Of a stretch of 64,000 bases of DNA, positions 1 to 8,021 are shown one piece after another. The stretch's first letter is position 1, and each line of letters opens with the position of its first letter. The stretch spans positions 682,001-746,000 of the forward strand of contig NZ_VRLV01000003.1 in NCBI RefSeq assembly GCF_009760925.1. Reading direction: 5' to 3'. This stretch comes from Nonomuraea typhae (lineage in GTDB: Bacteria > Actinomycetota > Actinomycetes > Streptosporangiales > Streptosporangiaceae). A program made the position numbers and the translations under genes. The notes beneath the pieces are model-generated. The model saw only the letters and a program-made list of their open reading frames with translations, searched no databases and was not told the origin of the DNA.

Positions 1-1
1 A

Positions 2-580
2 CACAGCCCCACGCCCACTCCCACGGCCGGCGACGGGCAGCCCAGTCCCGGCAAGAGCTCCGAGCTGCTGCCGACCACCCTGAGCGAGGTGTGCCTGCCG
101 GTGCTCGCCTGCGACGACCAGAGCGTCCTCGACCGGCTGACCCCCGGCCCGGCGCAGCCCGCCACGACCCGCGAGCCGCGCCCCTCCCCCACGCCGTCCG
201 CCCGGCCCACCCACCGGCGCGAGGAGACCCAGGTCCTGCCCACGGCGGCGCCCACGCCGCCGCCGCCGAGCGAGCCGTACCTCATCGACACCCCGCAGCC
301 CGTCGGGGAACGCCGCACGGCCGACACCGACGAGCCGCGCATCGACCTGCTGTGGCCCAACCCGTTCGCCGAGGACCTCGCCGTCCCGCTGCAGGACCGC
401 CGGCTGGTACGGCCCAGCCCGCCGGCCTCCGACGCCGTCGGCACCGCGCTGACCGCCCTCCTGCTGGCCTCGGCGATCCTCGCCACCCGCGTGGCCCACC
501 AGCGCAGGCGCAGGGCGGAGCAACACGACTCCATCCCGTTCGAGCCCGCCCGCGTGGGCGGCCGGCACCGCCTGGCCTGA
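2..580 (+). CDS. Proline-rich membrane-anchored protein, 5' truncated by window
   Basis: The frame is open from base 2, so the N-terminus lies outside the window; 192 residues are visible. They are rich in Pro, Ala and Thr-Pro runs (PTPTPT near the left edge) of low complexity. A hydrophobic stretch at about visible residues 144-165 (TALTALLLASAILATRV) is followed by a basic cluster QRRRR, the arrangement of a C-terminal membrane anchor with a short cytoplasmic tail. This suggests a surface protein whose extended Pro-rich stalk crosses the cell wall. No LPXTG sortase signal or enzymatic motif is visible. Function unknown; the anchor is an inference from hydropathy. Confidence 0.7.
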   Translation, partial: HSPTPTPTAGDGQPSPGKSSELLPTTLSEVCLPVLACDDQSVLDRLTPGPAQPATTREPRPSPTPSARPTHRREETQVLPTAAPTPPPPSEPYLIDTPQPVGERRTADTDEPRIDLLWPNPFAEDLAVPLQDRRLVRPSPPASDAVGTALTALLLASAILATRVAHQRRRRAEQHDSIPFEPARVGGRHRLA

Positions 581-609
581 GGTCGCACCGGCCTGACCGG
601 GTTCTACGG

Positions 610-720
610 CACATGGCTTCTAGCTGCACCGCCGGACCCACCGGTGTCCCGTCCGCGCTTGCCGTATCACATGGCTTCTGGCCGCGCCGCCGGACCGGAT
701 GGCTTCTAACCGCGCTGCCG
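610..720. repeat. Imperfect direct repeats in intergenic region
   Basis: A 29-nt unit at 610-638 recurs at 668-696 with three substitutions (core CACATGGCTTCT, then CCGCCGGACC), and a shortened third copy with the same ATGGCTTCT start lies at 699-720. The third copy overlaps the 3' end of a decayed TetR-type coding remnant, so the repeats may derive from duplication of that gene's tail. The rest of the gap from 581 to 906 contains only that remnant. Confidence 0.6.
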
Positions 721-870
721 TACCAGCGGCAGGAACCCCTCGTCCACGATCTCGGTCAGCACCTCGTCCGGCGCGGCAGGGACGCCGCGGGCGACCGCGG
801 GACCCAGGACGACTGCTTGCAGGCGGCGGTCCGGGCCGTGGGCGACCTCTACCGGGGGCGGGGCGCCTCG
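706..870 (-). pseudogene. C-terminal remnant of a TetR-family regulator
   Basis: Read on the minus strand this stretch encodes about 55 residues including HGPDRRLQAVVLGPAVARGV and DEVLTEIVDEGFLPLV, ending in a stop at 706-708. The pattern (a G-P-D-x-R-L segment, then Pro-Ala-x-Ala-Arg-Gly, then an amphipathic helix ending in PLV) resembles the ligand-domain C-terminus of actinobacterial TetR repressors. No start codon, and no N-terminal helix-turn-helix, is found; the frame upstream runs into the stop codon of the neighbouring small membrane protein at 907-909. It is therefore best read as a decayed gene end. The family assignment rests on pattern resemblance only. Confidence 0.5.
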
Positions 871-906
871 ATGGGGCGCGGCCGCCGGGCGGCCGCGCCC
901 CGGCCG

Positions 907-1104
907 CTACCTGAGAATCCGGTGGAGCAGCCCGATCGAGGCGATCGTGGTGGCGATTCCCACGGCCACGCCGGCGAGCACGCCGCCGCCGATGCCCATC
1001 GCCGCACCGCCGATCAGGATCACCGCCCACCGCAGTGGCAGTCGCTCCGCGCGACGGGGACGGTCGTTGTCTTCCCCATCGTCGTGCCGTGCCGGTAATG
1101 TCAT
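907..1104 (-). CDS. Small single-helix membrane protein, unknown function
   Basis: This 65-residue protein has a charged N-terminal half (DDGEDNDRPRR) and a glycine/alanine-rich hydrophobic segment from about residue 28 (AVILIGGAAMGIGGG followed by VLAGVAVGIATTIASIGLL), ending in a basic HRILR. It probably spans the membrane once or as a tight hairpin. The start was placed at the ATG at 1104 because the charged stretch begins there and an AAAGAAAGCAGG purine-rich site precedes it; an ATG at 1125 (MKRKQVL) is possible. The upstream 1105-1390 stretch holds no gene and is richer in A/T than its surroundings. No family is recognised. Confidence 0.55.
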   Translation of the reverse strand: MTLPARHDDGEDNDRPRRAERLPLRWAVILIGGAAMGIGGGVLAGVAVGIATTIASIGLLHRILR

Positions 1105-1390
1105 GAGGACCTGCTTTCTTTTCATCAGGAGGAGGACAGGTACCGAACGGCCCTCGTTACCGGCGGGGGCCGTTCTCTTTGTCGTGACGGCGATATATGA
1201 GACCGCCATCCACCAAAATTGCCACAAGATCCCGAACGTTGTCATCCGGCTCTGGATCTCTTCCGGAATTTCTTTTCTTCCACCTGGTGGGAAAGACCTA
1301 TTCCCGCACCCGCCTCAGCAGGCCCCGGCTCCAGCGCCACGTGCCAGGATGTGCAGCCAGTGCACGAAACAACAGAATCGAGCAGGGGCG

Positions 1391-1960
1391 ATGGACTCGA
1401 TCATCAGCGACATCATCCGCGTGCTCCACCAGTGGCCGGACGAGCCGGAAACCGGAAAGGATTTCACGTTCTTTGAAAGACTGCACCAGGCTTCGCAGGG
1501 CAGAACTCGCCTGGAACAGGAACTCATCGAAGCGAAGGAAGCCCATGAGGGCGTCCCGCCTTTCGACCCATTGCTCTACAAACTCACGCAACTGGTGCGG
1601 GCCAGGGAGCAGCTCGATGAACAGATTCGCGACCTGTTCGTCTATGCGCGGCACTTCGTCCGGCCTCGTCCCTATCCGCTGGCCGTCCTCGCGAAGGCGA
1701 GCGGCATGTCGGCGTCCGGAATCCGGCTTTCCAGCGGCACCGAGGGCCGAATGCGGGAAATAGCCCGAAATATTGGCAGGTCGGATAACTCTGGGTGCAT
1801 TACCCCGCCGAAGAACAGGGCGATGGAGGAACTGGCCGACGCCCTGGCCGAGTACCGCAACGTGCGCGCGGGAGGAGGCGGCAGGGAGCCCAGGGGGACG
1901 GGCAGGAACGCCGCGAGGAAGGCGTCCGGCCCGCCGCCGAGGTCAAGGGAAGGCTTCTGA
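1391..1960 (+). CDS. Hypothetical helical protein with putative HTH, lower GC
   Basis: A 189-residue protein beginning MDSIISDIIRVLHQW. Residues about 30-85 are strongly helical and charged (RTRLEQELIEAKEAHE, LVRAREQLDEQIRDLF), likely a coiled coil. The following segment RPYPLAVLAKASGMSASGIR looks like a helix-turn-helix of the kind found at the end of small actinobacterial DNA-binding proteins. The C-terminal 30 residues are Gly/Arg/Pro-rich and probably disordered. Codons in the first two thirds include GAA, AAA, TTT and ATT far more often than neighbouring genes, suggesting acquired DNA. The start ATG follows AGCAGGGGCG. DNA binding is inferred; no partner gene identifies its role. Confidence 0.55.
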   Translation: MDSIISDIIRVLHQWPDEPETGKDFTFFERLHQASQGRTRLEQELIEAKEAHEGVPPFDPLLYKLTQLVRAREQLDEQIRDLFVYARHFVRPRPYPLAVLAKASGMSASGIRLSSGTEGRMREIARNIGRSDNSGCITPPKNRAMEELADALAEYRNVRAGGGGREPRGTGRNAARKASGPPPRSREGF

Positions 1961-2066
1961 GACGCCGGGCCGGCCTGGGAAAGTGCCTGTGCCGGGCCTG
2001 GGGAGGCTTCTGCCGTCAGGGCCGGGTGACGACTGAGCACGGCGGGTGGCTACGAGGGCGTCGTGG

Positions 2067-2156
2067 CGGCGAGGACCACGTCCGACGTGAGAAGCGCCCG
2101 ATGACCGGGCGCAACCCACGACTGCGGAGGCGGCAAGGCGGCTCCGCCGTACAAAA
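2067..2156 (-). repeat. Dispersed 90-nt intergenic element, copy A (downstream of fabI)
   Basis: This stretch aligns end to end with 9672-9761. Shared blocks in the same order and spacing are CGGCGAG, ACCACGTCCGAC, CGCCCGA, CTGCGG, GGCAA and CGGCTCCGCCGTA followed by an A-rich run. Both copies lie 50-90 nt beyond the stop codon of a minus-strand gene (fabI here, moaA there) in the same orientation, and both can fold into GC-rich hairpins. Between copy A and fabI are three further imperfect repeats beginning GTCTGT (about 2160-2222). It may be a REP-like element or a transcript-end structure. Confidence 0.6.
2094..2112 (-). terminator. Hairpin, possible fabG-fabI transcript terminator
   Basis: A perfect 7-bp stem GCGCCCG / CGGGCGC encloses a 5-nt loop and, read on the minus strand, is followed by TTCTCAC. 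It lies 134 nt beyond the fabI stop codon, within the dispersed repeat. The T-run is short, so termination is plausible but unproven. Confidence 0.4.
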
Positions 2157-2246
2157 GCCGGAAAGCCGCACAGACGTCAGGATGCCTTACAGACGCCAGG
2201 GCCAAGGGACCGCACAGACCGCCAAGGGCCGTACGGGAAGGGAGCG

Positions 2247-3011
2247 CTACGCGCCGATGGCGTGGACACCGCCGTCCACGTGGACGATCTCGCCCGTCGT
2301 GGCCGGGAACCAGTCGGACATCAGCGCCACGCACGCGCGCGCCGCCGGGGCGGTGTCGGCCAGGTCCCAGCCCAGCGGCGCCTTCTCCGGCCAGCTGTCC
2401 TCGAACTCCTTGAAGCCCGGGATCGACTTGGCGGCCATCGTGCGCAGCGGGCCCGCGGCGACCAGGTTGACGCGGATGCCCTGCTTGCCCAGGTCGCGGG
2501 CGAGGTAGCGGTTGGCCGACTCCAGGCCCGCCTTGGCCACGCCCATCCAGTCGTAGACCGGCCACGCCTTGGAGGCGTCGAAGTCGAGGCCGACGACCGA
2601 GCCGCCCTCCTTCATCAGCGGCAGGCAGGCCACGGCCAGCGACTTGTAGGAGTAGGTGGAGATGTGCAGCGCGGTGGCGACGTCCTCCCACGTGGTGTTG
2701 AGGAAGTTGCCGCCGAGCGCGGTCTGGGGGGCGAAGCCGATGGAGTGGACGACGCCGTCCAGGCCGTCGACGTGCTCGCCGACCCGGGAGGCCAGGCTGT
2801 CGAGGTGGTCGGTGTTCTGGACGTCGAGCTCCAGCACCGGCGCCGGCTGCGGCAGGCGCTTGGCGATGCGCTCGACCAGGCTGAGGCGGCCGAAGCCGGT
2901 CAGCACGACCTGGGCGCCCTCCTCCTGGGCGATCTTGGCCACGGCGAAGCCGATGGAGGCGTCGGTCAGCACGCCGGTCACCAGGATGCGCTTGCCTTCG
3001 AGGATGCCCAT
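2247..3011 (-). CDS. fabI: Enoyl-[acyl-carrier-protein] reductase (NADH), FabI/InhA type
   Basis: The enzyme reduces trans-2-enoyl-ACP with NADH in the last step of each type II fatty-acid elongation cycle in the cytoplasm. The 254 residues match the InhA/FabI short-chain reductase fold: N-terminal nucleotide site with the FabI-specific spacing (ILVTGVLTDASIGFAVA, residues 9-25), LDVQN at 62-66, HSIGF at 89-93 and the catalytic pair Tyr153 and Lys160 in YDWMGVAK. Length equals the usual family size. The start codon follows the fabG stop after a single base, so the two are translationally linked, as in the mycobacterial mabA-inhA pair. It is close to InhA, the isoniazid/triclosan target class. 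Confidence 0.96.
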   Translation of the reverse strand: MGILEGKRILVTGVLTDASIGFAVAKIAQEEGAQVVLTGFGRLSLVERIAKRLPQPAPVLELDVQNTDHLDSLASRVGEHVDGLDGVVHSIGFAPQTALGGNFLNTTWEDVATALHISTYSYKSLAVACLPLMKEGGSVVGLDFDASKAWPVYDWMGVAKAGLESANRYLARDLGKQGIRVNLVAAGPLRTMAAKSIPGFKEFEDSWPEKAPLGWDLADTAPAARACVALMSDWFPATTGEIVHVDGGVHAIGA

Positions 3012-3012
3012 G

Positions 3013-3708
3013 TCAGTGCCCCATTCCGAGTCCGCCGTCGACGGGGATCACGGCCCCGGTGATGTAGGAGGCGTCGTCACCGGCCAGGAAGCGGACGACG
3101 CGGGCGATCTCCGCGGGCTGCGCCTGGCGGCCCAGCGGGATGTTCTTGACGATGGCCTCGGCGTCGAGGTCGGCGGTCATGTCGGTCTCGACGAAGCCGG
3201 GGGCGACGACGTTGACCGTGATGCCGCGCGAGCCGTACTCGCGGGCGAGGGAGCGGCCGAAGCCCACGAGGCCGGCCTTGGAGGCGGCGTAGTTGGCCTG
3301 GCCCGCCTGGCCGGACAGGCCCACGACCGAGGAGATGAGGATGATGCGGCCGCGCTTGAGCTTCATCATCGGGCGGATGGCCCGCTTGGCGACCCGGTAG
3401 GCGCCGGTCAGGTTGGCGTCGATGACGTCGGTGAAGGTGTCCTCCTTCATCATCGCCAGCAGGGTGTCCTTGGTGATGCCCGCGTTGGACACGAGCACCT
3501 CCACCGGCCCCTGCTCGGCTTCGACCTTGGCGAAGGCGGCCTCGACGTCCTGCGTGCTGGTCACGTCGCAGCGGACGCCGAAGAGACCCTCGGGGGGTTC
3601 GCCCGATCGGTAGGTGACGGCGACGGCATCGCCCGCCGCGGCGAGTTCGCGGGCGATCGCGAGGCCGATGCCCCGGTTGCCTCCGGTGACGAGTACTGAA
3701 CGTGCCAT
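3013..3708 (-). CDS. fabG: 3-oxoacyl-[acyl-carrier-protein] reductase
   Basis: FabG reduces beta-ketoacyl-ACP to beta-hydroxyacyl-ACP with NADPH, the first reductive step of fatty-acid elongation. The 231-residue chain carries the classical SDR markers: TGGNRGIG cofactor loop at 8-15, NAG at 75-77, and the Ser127-Tyr140-Lys144 catalytic set in ISSVVGLSG and YAASK. The C-terminus GLGMGH is short, as in FabG/MabA enzymes. It is the promoter-proximal gene of fabG-fabI, diverging from tldD, and an 18-bp perfect palindrome lies 17 nt upstream of its ATG. Its context with an InhA-type reductase argues for FabG rather than a secondary-metabolism SDR. Confidence 0.95.
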   Translation of the reverse strand: MARSVLVTGGNRGIGLAIARELAAAGDAVAVTYRSGEPPEGLFGVRCDVTSTQDVEAAFAKVEAEQGPVEVLVSNAGITKDTLLAMMKEDTFTDVIDANLTGAYRVAKRAIRPMMKLKRGRIILISSVVGLSGQAGQANYAASKAGLVGFGRSLAREYGSRGITVNVVAPGFVETDMTADLDAEAIVKNIPLGRQAQPAEIARVVRFLAGDDASYITGAVIPVDGGLGMGH

Positions 3709-3724
3709 GGGACCAGACGCTATC

Positions 3725-3742
3725 GGCTACCGGCCGGTAGCC
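3725..3742. promoter_or_regulatory. Perfect 18-bp palindrome in the fabG/tldD divergent promoter
   Basis: The sequence GGCTACCGGCCGGTAGCC is self-complementary over its full length. It lies 16 nt from the fabG ATG and 43 nt before the tldD ATG. Size and symmetry fit an operator for a TetR-type homodimer; a transcribed hairpin in the fabG leader is the alternative. Confidence 0.55.
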
Positions 3743-3785
3743 ACTTGTCCGGGGCGTACAAGATCACAGGGCTAGGATCGTTGAC

Positions 3786-5279
3786 ATGCGTCAAATCGAC
3801 CCTGATTTCCTCGCGCTGCCGTTGCGGCAGCTCGCGGACGCCGCTCTGCAGCGCGCTCACGACCTGGGCGCCGAGCATGCCGACTTCCGTCTCGAACGCA
3901 TCAGGGGCGAATCCCTGAGCCTGTATGACACGCGGCTCGAAGGCGCCGTGGACGCCGACGACCTCGGCTTCGCCGTCCGGGTGGTCAAGGGCGGCACGTG
4001 GGGCTTCGCCTCCGGGATCGAGCTGACCCCCGAGGCGGCGGCGCGCGTGGCCGAGCAGGCGGTGCGGGTGGCCGAGGTGAGCGCGCCCATCAACCGGGAG
4101 CCGGTCGAGCTGGCGCCCGAGCCGGTCTACGCAGACGTCACCTGGGTCTCGCCGTACGAGGTGGATCCGTTCGAGGTGCCGCAGGCCGACAAGATCGCGC
4201 TGCTGGCGGAGTGGTCGGCGGGGCTGCTCAAGGGAGCCGACCACGTCTCGGCCCGGCTGCTCCAGGTCAAGGAGCAGAAGTTCTACGCCGACTCCGCGGG
4301 CACCGTCACCACGCAGCAGCGGGTGCGCCTGCACCCCTCGCTCAACGCGATGAAGTCCTCCGAGCAGGGCTTCGACGACATGTCCACGATCGCGCCGCCG
4401 GTCGGCCGCGGCTACGAGTACCTCACCGGCTCCCACTGGGACTGGACCGGCGAGCTGGCTCAGCTGCCGGAGCTGCTGGCCGAGAAGCTGGCCGCGCCGT
4501 CGGTCGAGGCGGGCGAGTACGACCTGGTCATCCACCCGTCGAACCTGTGGCTGACGATCCACGAGTCGATCGGGCACGCCACCGAGCTGGACCGCGCGCT
4601 GGGCTACGAGGCCGCCTACGCCGGCACCAGCTTCGCCACCTTCGACCAGCTGGGCGAGCTCGTGTACGGCTCGCCGGCGATGAACGTCACCGGCGACCGC
4701 ACGGTCGAGCACGGCCTGGCCACGATCGGCTACGACGACGAGGGCGTGGCGGGCCAGAGCTTCGACATCGTGCGCGACGGCATCCTGGCCGGCTACCAGC
4801 TCGACCGGCGCATGGCGCTGATGAAGGGCTTCGGGCGTTCCAACGGCTGCGGCTTCGCCGACTCCCCCGGCCACACGCCGATCCAGCGCATGGCCAACGT
4901 CTCCCTCCAGCCCGCGGAGAACGGCCCGGGCACCGAGGAGCTGATCTCCCGGGTCCGGCGCGGCGTGTACATCGTGGGCGACAAGAGCTGGTCGATCGAC
5001 ATGCAGCGCTACAACTTCCAGTTCACCGGCCAGCGGGCCTACCGCATCGTGGACGGCAAGCTGGCCGGCCAGGTGCGCGACTTCGCCTACCAGGCGACCA
5101 CGACGGACTTCTGGCGGTCCATGGAGGCCGTCGGCGGCCCCCAGACCTACGTCCTCGGCGGCGCCTTCAACTGCGGCAAGGGCCAGCCCGGCCAGGTGGC
5201 GCCGGTCAGCCACGGCTGCCCGTCGGCGCTGTTCCGCGGCGTGCGCATCCTCAACACGGTCCAGGAGGGCGGCAAGTGA
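3786..5279 (+). CDS. tldD: TldD family metalloprotease subunit
   Basis: TldD and TldE form a heterodimeric zinc protease that cleaves unfolded peptides and matures some modified peptides; TldD is the catalytic subunit. This 497-residue protein contains the signature HExxxH at residues 259-264 (HESIGHATELDR), the expected zinc-binding motif, and the C-terminal GGAFNCGKGQPGQ with a conserved cysteine typical of the family. The start ATG has an AGGA site upstream. Its TGA overlaps the ATG of the next gene, so the two subunits are made together. No peptide substrate gene is evident nearby. Confidence 0.93.
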   Translation: MRQIDPDFLALPLRQLADAALQRAHDLGAEHADFRLERIRGESLSLYDTRLEGAVDADDLGFAVRVVKGGTWGFASGIELTPEAAARVAEQAVRVAEVSAPINREPVELAPEPVYADVTWVSPYEVDPFEVPQADKIALLAEWSAGLLKGADHVSARLLQVKEQKFYADSAGTVTTQQRVRLHPSLNAMKSSEQGFDDMSTIAPPVGRGYEYLTGSHWDWTGELAQLPELLAEKLAAPSVEAGEYDLVIHPSNLWLTIHESIGHATELDRALGYEAAYAGTSFATFDQLGELVYGSPAMNVTGDRTVEHGLATIGYDDEGVAGQSFDIVRDGILAGYQLDRRMALMKGFGRSNGCGFADSPGHTPIQRMANVSLQPAENGPGTEELISRVRRGVYIVGDKSWSIDMQRYNFQFTGQRAYRIVDGKLAGQVRDFAYQATTTDFWRSMEAVGGPQTYVLGGAFNCGKGQPGQVAPVSHGCPSALFRGVRILNTVQEGGK

Positions 5280-6646
5280 TGACTCCCCAGGAGATGGTTG
5301 AGCGGGCGCTGGAGCTCTCGCGGGCCGACGACTGCATCGTGATCGCGGACGACTCGTCCACGGCCAATCTGCGGTTCGCGGGCAACACCCTGACCACGAA
5401 CGGCGTGGCCCGCTCGGCCCAGCTCACCGTGATCTCGATCGCCGGTCGGGGCGTCGGCGTGGTGTCCCGCGCCGCCGTACGCGAGGAGCAGCTCGCGGAC
5501 GTGGTGGCTGCGGCCGACGCGGCGGCGCGTGACGCGCAGCCCGCGGAGGACGCGCGCCCGCTGGTGTCGGGCGTGCCGGCCAGCGCCCATTGGGGCGAGG
5601 CGGTCTCGCCCACCGACATCGGGGTGTTCGGCGAGTTCGCCCCCGCGCTCGGCGAGGCGTTCTCGGCCGCGGAGGCGGGCGGCAGGAAGCTGTACGGCTT
5701 CGCCGAGCACTCGATGACCACGACCTTCCTCGGCTCCTCCGCCGGGCTGCGGCTGCGCCACGACCAGCCGACGGGACGGCTGGAGCTCAACGCGAAGTCG
5801 GCCGACATGAAGCGCTCGGCGTGGACGGGCGTGGGCGCGCGCGACTTCGCCGGCGTGGACGTGGCCGCGCTCGACGCCTCGCTGGCCACCCGGCTGGAGT
5901 GGGCGAAGAACCGCGTCGACCTGCCGGCGGGGCGTTACGAGGCGCTGCTGCCCCCGAGCGCCGTCGCCGACCTGATGATCTACGCCTACTGGTCGGCCGG
6001 CGCCAGGGACGCGCTGGACGGCCGGACGGTCTACGCCAAGCGCGGCGGCGGCACCCGGGTGGGCGAGCGGCTGTCCCCGCTGCCGATCACGCTGGCCAGC
6101 GACCCGGCGGCGCCCGGCATCGCCTGCGCGCCGTTCGTCGTGGCCCGCTCGTCGGGCCGGGAGAGCTCGGTGTTCGACAACGGCCTGCCGCTGGCGGCGA
6201 CCGACTGGGTGGCCGGGGGGACGCTGAACGCGCTGCGCCAGACCCGCCACTCGGCCGAGCTGGGCGGCATGGAGGTCACGCCGGACATCGACAACCTCAT
6301 CATGCGCGCCGACGGCGGCCGGTCGCTGACCGAGATGATCGCCTCGACCGAGCGCGGCCTGCTGCTGACCTGCCTGTGGTACATCCGCACGGTCGATCCG
6401 CAGACGCTGCTCGTCACCGGCCTGACCCGCGACGGCGTCTACCTCGTGGAGAACGGCGAGGTGGTCGGCGAGGTGAACAACTTCCGCTTCAACGAGAGCC
6501 CGGTGGACCTGCTGGGCCGCATCACCGAGGTGGGCGCCGCCGAGGCGACGCTGCCGCGCGAGTGGGGCGACTACTTCACCCGCTCGGTCATGCCGCCCGT
6601 GCGGGTGCCGGACTTCAACATGTCCACGGTCAGCCAGGCGAGCTGA
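5279..6646 (+). CDS. tldE: TldE/PmbA family protease partner subunit
   Basis: This 455-residue protein is the non-catalytic partner of TldD. It begins at the ATG formed by the TGATG overlap with tldD (MTPQEMVERALELSR) and lacks an HExxxH motif, as expected for TldE. Family features visible are the N-terminal NLRFAGNTLTTNG segment, the central GRYEALLPPSAVADLM and the C-terminal LTGLTRDGVYLVENGEV plus NNFRFNESPVDLL. The 4-nt-scale coupling argues for 1:1 expression. Its 3' end overlaps the convergent lipoprotein gene by 17 nt. The family name PmbA is used for the same protein in other annotations. Confidence 0.92.
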   Translation: MTPQEMVERALELSRADDCIVIADDSSTANLRFAGNTLTTNGVARSAQLTVISIAGRGVGVVSRAAVREEQLADVVAAADAAARDAQPAEDARPLVSGVPASAHWGEAVSPTDIGVFGEFAPALGEAFSAAEAGGRKLYGFAEHSMTTTFLGSSAGLRLRHDQPTGRLELNAKSADMKRSAWTGVGARDFAGVDVAALDASLATRLEWAKNRVDLPAGRYEALLPPSAVADLMIYAYWSAGARDALDGRTVYAKRGGGTRVGERLSPLPITLASDPAAPGIACAPFVVARSSGRESSVFDNGLPLAATDWVAGGTLNALRQTRHSAELGGMEVTPDIDNLIMRADGGRSLTEMIASTERGLLLTCLWYIRTVDPQTLLVTGLTRDGVYLVENGEVVGEVNNFRFNESPVDLLGRITEVGAAEATLPREWGDYFTRSVMPPVRVPDFNMSTVSQAS

Positions 6647-7658
6647 ACGGGAAGGAGTGCACGCGTTGCCACCGTTTGGCGGTGACGACGCGTGCGTTCC
6701 CGCCGGCGAGGTCGTAGACGACCGACCAGCGGGTGTGGCCCTGGGCGACGCTCCTGAGCAGGTCTAGGGCGTCGGCCTCGGTGCGCACGCCCTCGGCCAG
6801 GGTGCGGTAGCGGGTGTCGGCCAGGCGGGCCGTGCGGTCGGTGCCGCTCATCGTGATGTTGGTGAGGATCCGGTCGCGGATCACGTCGAGTTCGCCGTCC
6901 GCGCCGTATTCGGCGACGGCGGAGTCGCCGTTGCGGTCGGCGATGAGGTAGTGGACCTGCGGGCCGCCGGAGAAGTCCACGGTCCTGCTCTTGATGATGG
7001 CCAGGGCCTCCTCCACGGTGGCGGCGCGGTCGAGCATGAGGCGGATGACGCGCGCGCTGCCGACGGCGGGCCGCTGCGGGGTGGGCTGCGGCGCCTTCAC
7101 GCCCGGCGTGGTGGCCAGTCCCACCGCCAGGCCCTTCTCGTTGACGCCGTCGAAGGGCGCCAGGACGGCGTGGGCCAGCCGCCGCCGGTCCTCGACCAGG
7201 TCGGGCGGCCCCTTGCGGCCAAGGACGTAGAAGGCGTCCACCATGGACATCGAGGCGTAGCCGCCGGGCGGGTGGGATCTGACGAGGATCGCCGGGTTCG
7301 GATCCCAGTCGAAGTTGCGCCCGAACTCCTTGCCGCGCAGGAACAGCGAGCAGGCCCAGGCCGCGTCCTTCCTGGACAGCTCCGTCTCGGTGAGCGGGGC
7401 CTCGGCGTCGTAGGAGCCGTGGTAGGTCATCTCGTACAGCGGCAGGTCGTCCACCTGCCGGAGGCTGGCGACCGTGCGGGCCCTCTCGCCGGCGCTCTGC
7501 CGCAGGATGGGCGCGGGCGCGTCCGCCGCGGGCGCCCGAGTCTGTACGGCCGGCGGCCCGGCCTTCTGCTCGGCCTTCTGCTCGGCCTTCTGCGCGGCGC
7601 ATCCGGCGGACAGAACGATCCCCAGCGCGCTGATGAGCGCCATGGTACGGCGATGCAT
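6630..7658 (-). CDS. Lipoprotein, C45/AAT-like linear amide C-N hydrolase
   Basis: A 342-residue exported protein. The N-terminus has a basic start, a hydrophobic core and the lipobox LSAGC (Cys20), predicting a lipoprotein, followed by a KAEQKAEQKAG linker. Downstream, WACSLFLRG and GRNFDWD resemble the catalytic region of Ntn hydrolases related to acyl-CoA:6-aminopenicillanate acyltransferase (peptidase family C45), with Cys103 the candidate nucleophile. Such enzymes cleave linear amides or transfer acyl groups; the substrate is unknown. The ATG at 7658 was chosen because GAAGGGGG precedes it; a GTG at 7673 is in frame. It ends 17 nt inside the convergent tldE. Confidence 0.75.
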   Translation of the reverse strand: MHRRTMALISALGIVLSAGCAAQKAEQKAEQKAGPPAVQTRAPAADAPAPILRQSAGERARTVASLRQVDDLPLYEMTYHGSYDAEAPLTETELSRKDAAWACSLFLRGKEFGRNFDWDPNPAILVRSHPPGGYASMSMVDAFYVLGRKGPPDLVEDRRRLAHAVLAPFDGVNEKGLAVGLATTPGVKAPQPTPQRPAVGSARVIRLMLDRAATVEEALAIIKSRTVDFSGGPQVHYLIADRNGDSAVAEYGADGELDVIRDRILTNITMSGTDRTARLADTRYRTLAEGVRTEADALDLLRSVAQGHTRWSVVYDLAGGNARVVTAKRWQRVHSFPFSSPG

Positions 7659-7719
7659 CGAGACCCCCTTCACCGAGAAGTGTCCGATGCACCGCCCGAA
7701 ATGTCACCCGTCGATCTGG

Positions 7720-7932
7720 TCAGGCGTCTTCCAGACGGAAGCCCACCTTCATGCCCACCTGGAAGTGCGCCACCTCGCCCTGGTCGATGTGGCCCCGGAT
7801 CTCCGTGACCTCGAACCAGTCCAGGTGCCGCAGGGTCTGCGCCGCCCGCCTGACGCCGTTGCGGATGGCCTGATCGACACTCTCCCCCGAAGTCCCGACT
7901 ATCTCGGTCACCCGATACGTTCGATCCGTCAT
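7720..7932 (-). CDS. Dodecin family flavin-binding protein
   Basis: Dodecins are small proteins that assemble into hollow dodecamers and bind flavin (and sometimes CoA), acting as flavin buffers. The 70-residue length is characteristic. Conserved family features are present: TYRVTEIVGTS at the start, the flavin-stacking tryptophan in HLDWFEV (Trp39), the following EIRGHI strand, and a glutamine in HFQVGMKVGFRLE (Gln58). It stands alone between the C45-like lipoprotein and DUF3099. No regulation is visible. Confidence 0.93.
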   Translation of the reverse strand: MTDRTYRVTEIVGTSGESVDQAIRNGVRRAAQTLRHLDWFEVTEIRGHIDQGEVAHFQVGMKVGFRLEDA

Positions 7933-8021
7933 CTCCGTTCCTCCTTACTCGAAAGCCATGATCGCATGACCCTCGTCCCGGCACCGGCGCCCTGTCGCGT
8001 CCCTCACCTCCGAGGTCTACC

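Noticed and set aside
3720..5213. Long open frame on the minus strand opposite tldD (497 codons)
   Set aside because: Third-position GC shadow of tldD; the translation is low-complexity Ala/Arg/Val/Gly with no family features.
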